This document shows positions 1 to 6,145 of a stretch of 10,113 nucleotides of DNA, piece by piece. The translations under genes were made by a program, and so were the position numbers. The stretch lies in NCBI GenBank assembly GCA_934617135.1, contig CAKTUC010000049.1, positions 1 through 10,113 of the forward strand, written 5' to 3'. How positions within the stretch are numbered: the stretch's first letter is position 1; each line of letters opens with the position of its first letter. The DNA comes from an uncultured Collinsella sp. Lineage in GTDB: Bacteria > Actinomycetota > Coriobacteriia > Coriobacteriales > Coriobacteriaceae. The notes under the pieces were generated by a model. That model ran no database searches, was not told the DNA's origin, and saw only the letters and a list, made by a program, of their open reading frames with translations.

Positions 1-576
1 TTCTACGAGGTCGATGACGGCGAGATCACGTACGACGGCATCGACGTCAAGCACATCGCCAAGGCCAGCCTGCGCGGGTCGCTCGGCATTGTGCTGCAGG
101 ATACGCACCTGTTTAGCGGCACCATTGCGCAGAACATCCGCTTTGGCAAGCTCGATGCGACCGACGAGGAAGTGCGCGCCGCAGCCGAGGCCGCCTGCGC
201 CGACTCATTTATCCGCCGCCTGCCGCAGGGTTACGACACCCCGGTCACGGCCGACGGCGCCAACCTGTCGCAGGGCCAGCGCCAGTTGCTCGCCATCGCG
301 CGCGTGGCCGTCGCCGATCCGCCGGTGCTCATCTTGGACGAGGCCACGAGCTCCATCGACACGCGTACCGAAAAGCTCATCGAGCGCGGTATGGACCGCA
401 TCATGCGCGGACGCACCACCTTTATGATCGCGCACCGCCTGTCCACCGTCCGCGACGCCGACGCGATCATGGTCCTCGAGCACGGCCGTATCATCGAACG
501 CGGCACCCACGAGGAGCTCCTGGCCCAGCACGGCGAGTACTGGCAGCTCGCACACGGCTTAAAGGAGCTGGATTAA
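1..576 (+). CDS. ABC exporter ATP-binding domain, 3' end only
   Basis: This is the C-terminal 191 residues of an ABC transporter nucleotide-binding domain; the gene starts before the window. The frame is open from base 1 and ends at TAA 574-576. The fragment begins just after where Walker A would lie, at a segment reading FYEVDDGEI. Visible motifs, numbered in the fragment, are the Q-loop Gln33 (VLQDTHLFSGTI), the signature LSQGQ at 89-93, Walker B VLILDEA at 109-115 with catalytic Glu114, the D-loop SSID, and the H-loop His145 (IAHRLST). The 'VLQDTHLFSGTIAQNI' style is typical of MsbA/MdlB-type exporters whose membrane and ATPase domains are fused, so the missing 5' part probably encodes six membrane helices. 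The motifs are intact, so it should hydrolyse ATP at the inner face of the membrane. Substrate cannot be told. It may be the second half of a heterodimer. A 65-bp palindrome follows the stop by about 50 nt. Confidence 0.93.
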   Translation, partial: FYEVDDGEITYDGIDVKHIAKASLRGSLGIVLQDTHLFSGTIAQNIRFGKLDATDEEVRAAAEAACADSFIRRLPQGYDTPVTADGANLSQGQRQLLAIARVAVADPPVLILDEATSSIDTRTEKLIERGMDRIMRGRTTFMIAHRLSTVRDADAIMVLEHGRIIERGTHEELLAQHGEYWQLAHGLKELD

Positions 577-625
577 CCCGTTGGAGTGCGGCTTGCTCTG
601 ACCCTCCGACCTCTCACCTCGCCCC

Positions 626-690
626 AAACCGTCCCAACATTCGACGTTTTTTGCCAATATCGGGAAAAGCATCGAATGTTGGGACGGTTT
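626..690 (+). repeat. 65-bp REPIN-like palindrome, copy 1
   Basis: Two perfect 19-nt inverted arms, AAACCGTCCCAACATTCGA at 626-644 and its reverse complement at 672-690, flank a 27-nt asymmetric centre (CGTTTTTTGCC...GGGAAAAGCA). It is identical over all 65 bases to the copy at 1866-1930 and in the same orientation. The arm is followed by T residues, giving TTTTT at 688-692, so as RNA it could also terminate transcription from the ABC gene. The architecture of two inverted short repeats around a short spacer is that of a REPIN. No transposase for it is seen in this window. Confidence 0.95.
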
Positions 691-781
691 TTCTGTCATC
701 CGATCAGGTGGAATCGCTAACTTGCATGTAAAGGTGTGCGAATCCGCGAGCAGGGGAATAAGGTTGGTTATCCGACCCATT

Positions 782-787
782 GGAGGG
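782..787 (+). promoter_or_regulatory. Ribosome binding site for the nuclease-like gene
   Basis: GGAGGG lies directly before ATG 791, with only three bases between. The spacing is short, but this is the only good Shine-Dalgarno in the area. It favours the start at 791 over the in-frame ATG at 722, which would add 23 residues of unremarkable sequence. Confidence 0.6.
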
Positions 788-790
788 CTC

Positions 791-1828
791 ATGGACCTGC
801 CGATCGTCCTGTCCCATAAGACTGCCTGGCTGTACTACAACGTGGCGCGCCCATCTGAGCCGCTCTCACGAGCATGCAGCCTATACGATGAGGACTCGAT
901 TGCCGACGAGGCGGAGTCGACCGCGAACCTGCCTAAACTGGGGTTAGATGCCAAGGGGCTGAGAATATCTACGGCGGTCGAGATCGTTGCCGACTATCTG
1001 GCCTCACTTGGCATCCCGCATGAGGAGCTCGATCGTATCGACACGCTGGTCAGCTTCGATTTTGAACGCTCTCGGCCGGCGGGTCTCCGACGCCACGTAT
1101 TTGGGGCGCCCATACCTTCGGATCATCTTATCGAGGTGGCAGAGGGTCTCTTGGTGGTTGACGAGGCCATGTGCTTCGTCCAGGCGGGCTCGTGGATGAG
1201 TGAGCCCGAGCAGCTGGAATATGGGTATGAAATCTGCGCCCGCTACCATTTGAATCATTTGTCGACAGGCGATTATATCGAGATGGGGCAGAGGCATACC
1301 GTTGCCGACTTGATCGCTTATTGCGATGAGAACCGATCTCGTCAGGGGGCTACACGTGCGGCTGCCGTGCTCAAACGCGTGCACGATGGTGCGCGGTCGC
1401 CCATGGAGACGGCCACCGCAATCATGGTCGTCGCGAAGCGTTCCCAGGGCGGGCTCGGGTACACCAGGGTTGAGCTCAACCATCGGGTCGATGTTCCCAG
1501 CGAGTTCAAATATCTCGCTAAGTCCGGGTATTTCGAGATCGACGTATATGCGCCTGCGAGCGGTACGGGAATTGAATACAACGGCTCGGACCATCTTGAT
1601 AAACAGCGCAGCGCGTCGGATGCGGAGCGTATGACCGTACTGAGCGCGCTGGGCTTTAGGATGATTGTCCTCACCGGGACCCAGTTTGCCCGTCAGCTGC
1701 AATTGCATCGGGCGATGAATGCCATTGCGCTTGCTATGGGTCTCAAATGCGACCGAAGCGAAGCGTTCCAGAAGCGGCAGAATGACCTTCGGGAATTCGT
1801 GATTCGGCACTGGAACGGCGGCCTCTAG
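791..1828 (+). CDS. Putative PD-(D/E)XK nuclease-like protein (Vsr/DUF559-type C-terminus, AbiEi-like layout)
   Basis: A 345-residue protein that I cannot name with certainty. The C-terminal part resembles DUF559/Vsr-like endonuclease-fold domains: SPMET at 203-207 (Glu206), then a strand FEIDVYAP with Asp251, then GTGIEYNG with Glu262 and Asn264, then His268 and the helix DAERMTVLSALGFRMIVLTGTQF (278-299). The usual Lys of the D-ExK motif is replaced by Asn, as is common in DUF559-like proteins. The middle part (LVVDEAMCFVQAGSWMSEPEQLEYGYEICARY, 121-152) recalls actinobacterial AbiEi-antitoxin-like proteins that carry this C-terminal fold. There is no signal peptide or membrane helix. Codon use looks less GC-rich than in neighbouring genes, and the gene stands alone between two identical 65-bp palindromes. 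That suggests an accessory gene. It could act on DNA or be a degenerate regulator; activity is not established. Confidence 0.7.
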   Translation: MDLPIVLSHKTAWLYYNVARPSEPLSRACSLYDEDSIADEAESTANLPKLGLDAKGLRISTAVEIVADYLASLGIPHEELDRIDTLVSFDFERSRPAGLRRHVFGAPIPSDHLIEVAEGLLVVDEAMCFVQAGSWMSEPEQLEYGYEICARYHLNHLSTGDYIEMGQRHTVADLIAYCDENRSRQGATRAAAVLKRVHDGARSPMETATAIMVVAKRSQGGLGYTRVELNHRVDVPSEFKYLAKSGYFEIDVYAPASGTGIEYNGSDHLDKQRSASDAERMTVLSALGFRMIVLTGTQFARQLQLHRAMNAIALAMGLKCDRSEAFQKRQNDLREFVIRHWNGGL

Positions 1829-1865
1829 GGGCGTCTGGCTCGTCTTTCGAGCCCTGCGAACACCT

Positions 1866-1930
1866 AAACCGTCCCAACATTCGACGTTTTTTGCCAATAT
1901 CGGGAAAAGCATCGAATGTTGGGACGGTTT
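1866..1930 (+). repeat. 65-bp REPIN-like palindrome, copy 2
   Basis: Base-for-base identical to copy 1 at 626-690, including the asymmetric 27-nt centre, and in the same orientation. It begins 37 nt after the stop of the nuclease-like gene. Sequence outside the 65 bp is not shared with copy 1, so the repeat edges are sharp. With copy 1 it brackets a segment of about 1.2 kb carrying one gene. Confidence 0.95.
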
Positions 1931-2015
1931 GAATGCTGAGGATGGGCTCGGGAAGCCCTTCTTGCTCGAATGGCATGCCCTGTCGTACGCGTGTCGGCAC
2001 GATTCCCTCGTGGGG

Positions 2016-2021
2016 TATTAT
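2016..2021 (+). promoter_or_regulatory. Candidate -10 box for the moaA operon
   Basis: TATTAT matches the sigma70-type -10 consensus at five of six positions and lies 40 nt before the GTG start of moaA, which would leave a leader of roughly 35 nt. No good -35 box is visible upstream; TGTCGG at 1992-1997 is a weak candidate with 18-nt spacing. Confidence 0.45.
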
Positions 2022-2061
2022 GTTTCCCGAAGAATAAATCGCTGCGCGAGGGGAGGATTGC

Positions 2062-3117
2062 GTGGACGAGCGCACGCAACATGACGGTTTTGGCCGCGAC
2101 ATCAACTACCTGCGCATTGCCGTGACTGACAAGTGTAATTTCCGCTGCATCTACTGCATGCCTGCCGACGGCGTAGCACCGCGCGCTCACGACGAGCTGC
2201 TCAGCGCCGAGGAAATCGCACGTTTTGTGCGCCTGGTGGCGGGGGAAGGCATTCGCCGCGTGCGCCTGACGGGTGGCGAGCCGCTGGTCAGCCGCCGTAT
2301 CATCCCGCTCATTCGCGACATCCGCGCGATCCCGCAGATCGAGGACATCTCGCTCACCACTAACGGCGCGCTGCTGCCCAAGCTGGCGCCGCAGCTCAAA
2401 GACGCCGGGCTCGACCGCGTCAACATTTCGCTCGACACGCTCGACCCCACGCTCTTTGGAAAGATTACGCGTCTGGGCCGGCTTGAGCAGACCATGGCCG
2501 GCATCGATGCGGCGCTTGCTTGGGGCTTTGAGCCGGTTAAGGTCAACTGTGTTGTGGTTCGTCGCCTCAACCAGGACGTGGCGGCCCTCGCGCGGCTCAC
2601 GGTCGATCGCCCCATTCACCTGCGCTTTATCGAATACATGCCCATTGGCGACGAGCACACGAGCTCGCATTGCGCCGTGGACCCGCACGCGCCCGCGCTC
2701 AATCCCGAGCTGTGGGACGCGAGCGACACCGTACCGAGCGACGAGCTGCGGGCGCACATCAATGTCGGCGCCGCTGCGGCTGGCTTGGGTGAGCTTGAGC
2801 TGCTCGACATCAACGACGCTCCTGCCGGTGCCGGTCCCGCACGCTATTGGCGCTTTCCGGGCGCAGCGGGCACGGTCGGCTTTATTAGCGCCATGTCCAA
2901 CCATTTTTGCGCGAGCTGCAACCGTCTGCGCCTGACGGCCGATGGCAACGTGCGTCCGTGCCTGTTCAGCGATGCCGAGTATTCGGTGCGCGACGCCCTG
3001 CGCCGTGGTGATGATATGCAGGTGCTTTCGATCTGGCGCGATGCCGTGGCCCACAAACCGCAGGAACACGCGATAATTGAGGGCACGCAACGATTTATGT
3101 CCCAAATCGGAGGATGA
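2062..3117 (+). CDS. moaA: GTP 3',8-cyclase MoaA (radical SAM)
   Basis: MoaA rearranges GTP to 3',8-cyclo-7,8-dihydro-GTP, the first step of molybdenum cofactor synthesis, in the cytoplasm. The 351-residue protein has the radical SAM cluster motif C25-x3-C29-x2-C32 (TDKCNFRCIYCMP), the SAM-binding TGGEP at 70-74, the EYMP segment near 191-194, a C-terminal second 4Fe-4S motif C283-x2-C286-x13-C300, and the family's terminal Gly-Gly (MSQIGG), so all key parts are present. It is slightly longer than common homologues, partly from extra residues after EYMPIGD. The start is GTG at 2062, chosen because GGGGAGG at 2050-2056 sits five bases upstream and the protein begins as expected before the conserved RDINYLRIAVTDKCN. 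The moaC-mobB fusion follows directly, and its ribosome binding site lies within the last codons of moaA, so the pair is an operon. Confidence 0.97.
   Translation: MDERTQHDGFGRDINYLRIAVTDKCNFRCIYCMPADGVAPRAHDELLSAEEIARFVRLVAGEGIRRVRLTGGEPLVSRRIIPLIRDIRAIPQIEDISLTTNGALLPKLAPQLKDAGLDRVNISLDTLDPTLFGKITRLGRLEQTMAGIDAALAWGFEPVKVNCVVVRRLNQDVAALARLTVDRPIHLRFIEYMPIGDEHTSSHCAVDPHAPALNPELWDASDTVPSDELRAHINVGAAAAGLGELELLDINDAPAGAGPARYWRFPGAAGTVGFISAMSNHFCASCNRLRLTADGNVRPCLFSDAEYSVRDALRRGDDMQVLSIWRDAVAHKPQEHAIIEGTQRFMSQIGG
3109..3113 (+). promoter_or_regulatory. Ribosome binding site of moaC-mobB inside the moaA 3' end
   Basis: GGAGG lies in the two glycine codons (GGA GGA) that end moaA and is eight bases before ATG 3122. 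It fixes the start of the fusion gene at 3122 rather than the in-frame ATG at 3077 within moaA. The same bases encode the Gly-Gly tail needed by MoaA and recruit the ribosome for the next gene. Confidence 0.8.
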
Positions 3118-3121
3118 TCAT

Positions 3122-4318
3122 ATGGCCAAGAGCAGGTATGCCGATGCCGCCGAGTCCGCCCGCGACGCGCGCCGCGACGAACTGACGCACGTGGACGCCA
3201 AGGGCGAGGTGCGCATGGTCGATGTATCCGACAAGGCTGAGACGCACCGCATCGCCATCGCCGAGGGCACCATCCTCATGCATCCCGAGACGCAGGCCAT
3301 GGTGCTGCAGGACCGCGCCAAAAAGGGCGACGTGCTTGCCTGCGCGCGTGTGGCGGGTATCATGGCCATCAAGCGCACGAGCGACATCATCCCCATGTGC
3401 CATCCGCTACTCATTACTAAAAGCAAGTGCGATATCGAGCCCATCGCCCCGGCGGGAACGCCGGCCGACGAGACGCCCGAGGGCTGGGCGCCGGCACGTG
3501 CGGACGGGCAGGTTGGCTTTCATGTGCTGGTTACGGCTGGCGTGACGGGCAAGACTGGCATTGAGATGGAAGCGCTGACCGGCGCGAGTGCCGCGTGCCT
3601 AACCATCTACGACATGTGCAAGGCCGTCGACCGCGGTATGGAGATCGTAGATGTTCGCCTGCTGCACAAGGAAGGCGGCCGCTCGGGCGTGTGGGATCGT
3701 GCGGAGCGCCAGGCTGCTGCTGTTGAGGCTGCGGACGTCGACGGTGCCGCGCCCGCGATCGCACCCGCTCCCGCCGCGCCCGCGCCCACCCCGGCCGTCC
3801 CTGCCATCGCGTTTATCGGCTACCAAAACTCGGGCAAGACCACGCTCGTCGAGAAGGTTATCGCCGAGCTTACCCGTCGCGGCCTGCGTGTGGGTTCGCT
3901 CAAGCATCACGGGCACCACGGCTTCGACATCGACGTGCCTGCCAAGGACACCTGGCGTCATCACCAGGCAGGTTCCAAGCACGTGGGCCTCATCTGCGCC
4001 ACGCGCTGGGCGGAATACGCCGACACGCGCGAGGAGGACGAGATGCCCGCGCGCGAGCTGCTGTCGCGCTACAACGATGTCGACGTGGTGATTATTGAGG
4101 GCTACAAGACCGAGGGCTTCGACAATATCGTGGTCGCGCGCTCCGGTGTCGATCGCTTGCGCGGCAAGAGCTCGCTTGACCTGGTCGACGGCCGCACGCT
4201 GGCCCTTGCCTGCAACGAGGCCCTGGCACGTCAGGCCTTCGACGCCGGCTTCGCGACCCGAGCCATCAACATCAACGACGCCCGAGCCATCTGCGATCTA
4301 ATCCAAGACCATCTTTAG
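3122..4318 (+). CDS. moaC-mobB: Bifunctional MoaC-MobB fusion (cyclic pyranopterin monophosphate synthase / MGD adaptor GTPase)
   Basis: One 398-residue frame joins two molybdenum cofactor proteins. Residues about 15-195 are MoaC, which converts the MoaA product to cyclic pyranopterin monophosphate. Motifs are KKGDVLACARVAGI (Lys68), AIKRTSDIIPMCHPL (His94), GIEMEALTGASAACLTIYDMCKAVD (Asp164, Lys167) and LLHKEGGRSG; the lysines, His and Asp match catalytic positions known in E. coli MoaC. An Ala/Pro-rich linker spans about 196-227. Residues about 228-398 are MobB, a P-loop protein assisting guanine dinucleotide formation: GYQNSGKTTL at 233-242 is the Walker A, followed by LKHHGHHGFDIDVPAKDTWRHHQAGS-type motifs and VVIIEGYKTEGF near 322-333. 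MobA is not in this window. The frame is continuous and both domains have complete motifs, so it looks like a true fusion. Start ATG 3122 follows GGAGG by eight bases. Confidence 0.95.
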   Translation: MAKSRYADAAESARDARRDELTHVDAKGEVRMVDVSDKAETHRIAIAEGTILMHPETQAMVLQDRAKKGDVLACARVAGIMAIKRTSDIIPMCHPLLITKSKCDIEPIAPAGTPADETPEGWAPARADGQVGFHVLVTAGVTGKTGIEMEALTGASAACLTIYDMCKAVDRGMEIVDVRLLHKEGGRSGVWDRAERQAAAVEAADVDGAAPAIAPAPAAPAPTPAVPAIAFIGYQNSGKTTLVEKVIAELTRRGLRVGSLKHHGHHGFDIDVPAKDTWRHHQAGSKHVGLICATRWAEYADTREEDEMPARELLSRYNDVDVVIIEGYKTEGFDNIVVARSGVDRLRGKSSLDLVDGRTLALACNEALARQAFDAGFATRAININDARAICDLIQDHL

Positions 4319-4330
4319 GCTTGACGCTGC

Positions 4331-4430
4331 GCCGGCCCCAAGCACCCCATCTCGCCCCTCAAACCGTCGCTCGCGTACCAAAGTACGCGTCGCTCCTCTT
4401 TCGGGGCGACCTGGGGCACTTGGAACCGGC
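4331..4430. repeat. Large imperfect inverted repeat (100 nt)
   Basis: The outer arms 4331-4358 (GCCGGCCCCAAG...CGCCCC) and 4403-4430 (GGGGCG...CTTGGAACCGGC) match as reverse complements at 22 of 28 positions, several of the differences being possible G-U pairs. Inside lies a perfect 7-bp stem, CGCGTAC/GTACGCG, around CAAA. The whole could fold as one long hairpin in RNA or as a cruciform. It shares no arm sequence with the 65-bp family. It may be a degenerate non-autonomous mobile element or a processed 3' end for the moaC-mobB transcript. Confidence 0.75.
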
Positions 4431-4454
4431 TCGCTACGCTGCCATATCATTGGG

Positions 4455-4487
4455 CCACCACAGGCAGGCACCTTTGTGGTGGTTTTT
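4455..4487 (+). terminator. Rho-independent terminator after moaC-mobB (hairpin family copy A)
   Basis: The stem CCACCACA (4455-4462) pairs with TGTGGTGG (4475-4482), with a loop of about 12 nt, and is followed by TTTTT at 4483-4487. It lies about 135 nt after the moaC-mobB stop and fits a transcription terminator. Its arms belong to a short hairpin family also seen at 6026-6058 and 6981-7013. Confidence 0.75.
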
Positions 4488-4490
4488 GCT

Positions 4491-4520
4491 TTGGTGGATC
4501 TTTGGGACATGCCTTAAAAT
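4491..4520 (+). promoter_or_regulatory. Weak promoter candidate for the MFS gene
   Basis: TTGGTG (4491-4496) and TAAAAT (4515-4520) are spaced by 18 nt just after the terminator. A transcript from here would have a leader of about 125 nt before ATG 4655. This is a consensus-based guess. Confidence 0.3.
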
Positions 4521-4643
4521 CTACCAAGTAGTTCGTGTTGGCAAAAACGGAGAGAAGGGGCTCGATGCGTCCTTAACGTTTCATGCGGATAGATTGAGTC
4601 GATAGTCGGCGGTCAATGCCCGCTGCCCGTATTCGTATGCAAC

Positions 4644-4648
4644 AAGGA
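4644..4648 (+). promoter_or_regulatory. Ribosome binding site deciding the MFS start
   Basis: AAGGA lies six bases before ATG 4655. The in-frame ATGs at 4616 and 4637 have no comparable site, so 4655 is preferred. Confidence 0.6.
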
Positions 4649-4654
4649 ACCCTT

Positions 4655-5935
4655 ATGTCTACATCTCTATTTCCTAAATCCCAACCATCGCTGTCCGCGC
4701 AGGCCAAGCGCCTGGTGGCGATGCGCTTTCTTATCTACACCGGATTTCAGACCAGCTACTTTATTGGCGTTATCGGAACGCTCACCTATGCGGACGGCGC
4801 TTCGGTCGTCGCGACGTCACTGGCCGTCCTCTTTATGAACATCTTCGTAATCTTGGGATCCTTTGCGGGCGGCGCGGCGCTTGACGCCTGGGGTCCGCGT
4901 CGGCATTTCCGGGCGAGCATTATCGGCGCGTTGGCAACTGGCGCGGCAATCCTCACCTTAGGCAGCGCGACCGGAACAGTCCTTGCCGGCGCGGTGCTCT
5001 TGGGCTTTGTGATGGGATTTGCCCAGCCCATCGCCACGTCCTATCCGGCCTACCTCACCGATAATCCCGTCGAGCTCAAAGACATCAACTCCGCCATCAC
5101 CATGTTCTCCAACGTGAGCATTATCGTCGGCCCCACGCTGGGCGGCTTTATCGCGGCGGCCGCATCGTCGCGCGCAGTGTTTGTGCTCATGATGCTCTTT
5201 ACTGTGCTGGCGCTCATTGCCGGCTGGGGCTTTAGGCCGCAGACCAGCCATGTCGCCGGGGATGCGGATGCCGATTCGGCAGAGGAAGGGGAGCGTGCGG
5301 GCCAAAGCCCCAACCCCAACACGTTCGCACGCACCACCTTCGCGGCCAGCATCAAGACGGTCTTCACCAACAGCGTCCTCGCGCTACTTTTCTGCATTAT
5401 CTTCCTTTCGAACTTTGGCTACGGTGCCTTCGACCCGCTGGAGTCGTTCTTCTATCGCGACGTCCTGCACGTCGGCGTCGAGTGGATGGGCTGGCTATCG
5501 TCGGCCTGCGGTGTGGGCGCGGTGCTGGGCGCCGTGGTCGCGCTCCGCATGCCGCCGCGCCTCGTCAGTCTTAAAACGCTGCTCGTGGCGCTTATGTCCG
5601 TAGGCCTGGGAAGCCTGCTCTACGTGGGCACGCCATACGTGGGTGTGGCCCTTATTGGTCAGATTGCCCTGGGTGTGGCCTGGGGCGTCGTCAACCCGCT
5701 CCATAACACCATTGTGCAAACGACGGCGCCACTCGAACAACTCGGCCGCGTCAACTCGGTCATGGGCTTTGGCAACATGTTCGCCGGCGTGGCCCCGCTG
5801 GCGATCGCCCCGTGGCTGGCAGCAACATTTGGCGTGCAGCAGACACTCGTAGGGGCGGGCATGGTCGTAACGGCCGTTCCCGCGGCGCTGCTGCTGTTTG
5901 GACGCGGACACTTGGATCGTGCTGCAGAACGGTAA
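4655..5935 (+). CDS. Major facilitator superfamily transporter
   Basis: A 426-residue integral membrane protein with about twelve hydrophobic segments, the usual length and layout of MFS carriers, which move small solutes across the inner membrane using ion gradients. The MFS loop 2-3 motif A appears as GGAALDAWGPRRHF (72-85). The second half begins after a hydrophilic, acidic cytoplasmic loop (about 199-226, rich in Asp, Glu and Ala) between helices 6 and 7. A motif-C-like stretch, NVSIIVGPTLGGFIAAA, lies near 153-169, as seen in some exporters, so efflux is possible. Substrate is unknown. Start ATG 4655 is chosen for its AAGGA site. The gene seems to be its own transcription unit, with a terminator before it and a 65-bp palindrome starting one base after its stop codon. 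Confidence 0.92.
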   Translation: MSTSLFPKSQPSLSAQAKRLVAMRFLIYTGFQTSYFIGVIGTLTYADGASVVATSLAVLFMNIFVILGSFAGGAALDAWGPRRHFRASIIGALATGAAILTLGSATGTVLAGAVLLGFVMGFAQPIATSYPAYLTDNPVELKDINSAITMFSNVSIIVGPTLGGFIAAAASSRAVFVLMMLFTVLALIAGWGFRPQTSHVAGDADADSAEEGERAGQSPNPNTFARTTFAASIKTVFTNSVLALLFCIIFLSNFGYGAFDPLESFFYRDVLHVGVEWMGWLSSACGVGAVLGAVVALRMPPRLVSLKTLLVALMSVGLGSLLYVGTPYVGVALIGQIALGVAWGVVNPLHNTIVQTTAPLEQLGRVNSVMGFGNMFAGVAPLAIAPWLAATFGVQQTLVGAGMVVTAVPAALLLFGRGHLDRAAER

Positions 5936-5936
5936 G

Positions 5937-6001
5937 AAACCGTCACAACATTCGATGAAAATCGCGATTTTGCCGAAAAACGTCGAATGTTGTGATGGAT
6001 T
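5937..6001 (-). repeat. 65-bp REPIN-like palindrome, copy 3 (inverted)
   Basis: The arms are 5937-5955 (AAACCGTCACAACATTCGA) and 5983-6001 (TCGAATGTTGTGATGGATT), with a 27-nt centre. The asymmetric centre matches the reverse complement of copies 1 and 2, so this copy is inverted. The centre holds the 14-nt palindrome AAAATCGCGATTTT. At arm position 9 the C-G pair of copies 1 and 2 is replaced by A-T in both arms, a paired change. Two other arm positions differ: one gives a G-U pair and one a mismatch. It starts one base after the MFS stop codon. Confidence 0.93.
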
Positions 6002-6025
6002 GTGCTGAGGCCCGAGCACCACAAG

Positions 6026-6058
6026 CCACCACAAAGGGGCCGGACACCTTTGTAGCGG
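6026..6058 (+). repeat. Short hairpin family, copy B
   Basis: CCACCACAAAGG (6026-6037) and CCTTTGTAGCGG (6047-6058) form an imperfect 12-bp stem around GGCCGGACA. It follows repeat copy 3 closely. There is no T-tract after it, so it is a poor intrinsic terminator by itself, though it resembles the terminator at 4455-4487. Confidence 0.65.
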
Positions 6059-6081
6059 TCGGGCCCCAACGACCCGCGCAT

Positions 6082-6090
6082 TGGTATACC
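6082..6090 (+). promoter_or_regulatory. Candidate extended -10 promoter for the HAD gene
   Basis: TGGTATACC fits an extended -10 element (TGn before TATACC). No -35 box is visible at the usual distance. It would give a leader of about 50 nt before ATG 6146. Confidence 0.4.
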
Positions 6091-6145
6091 ATGTACGCCG
6101 CTTGCGAATACATCCCATACCGCCACGCAACCCAGAAAGGCCCCC

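Larger units (their letters stand above)
577..790. other. Intergenic spacer with repeat copy 1
   Basis: This gap between the ABC gene and the nuclease-like gene has no convincing coding potential. It holds a 65-bp palindromic repeat at 626-690 and, after it, about 100 nt leading into the next gene. I see no strong sigma70-type promoter here. An ATG at 722 is in frame with the downstream gene but has no convincing ribosome binding site. Confidence 0.6.
1829..2061. other. Intergenic region with repeat copy 2 and moaA promoter region
   Basis: These 233 bases separate the nuclease-like gene from moaA. They hold the second 65-bp palindrome (1866-1930), a small GGGCT/AGCCC hairpin at 1944-1958 with little T-tract, and a candidate -10 box at 2016-2021. 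No credible small gene is seen. Confidence 0.6.
4319..4654. other. 336-nt noncoding region between moaC-mobB and the MFS gene
   Basis: This stretch holds a 100-nt imperfect inverted repeat (4331-4430), a terminator-like hairpin (4455-4487), a weak promoter candidate (4491-4520) and about 130 nt of unassigned leader. A 94-residue open frame from 4321 lacks a ribosome binding site and is built from the inverted repeat and the hairpin, so I do not call it a gene. Confidence 0.6.

Noticed and set aside
791-1828. RAYT-type transposase for the flanking palindromes
   Set aside because: No HUH motif or catalytic tyrosine arrangement of Y1 transposases is visible; the fold signs point to PD-(D/E)XK.
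1004-1912. 302-residue antisense frame over the nuclease-like gene
   Set aside because: It begins within a repeat, has no ribosome binding site, and the + strand frame contains recognisable nuclease-fold motifs.
1944-1963. Small GGGCT/AGCCC hairpin as a terminator
   Set aside because: The stem is only five base pairs and the following TTCTT is a poor T-tract.
1864-3105. 413-residue minus-strand frame
   Set aside because: It is a shadow of moaA caused by high GC at third codon positions; it starts antisense to moaA and shows no family motifs.
4321-4605. 94-residue + strand frame after moaC-mobB
   Set aside because: It covers the inverted repeat and terminator, has no ribosome binding site and no recognisable domain.
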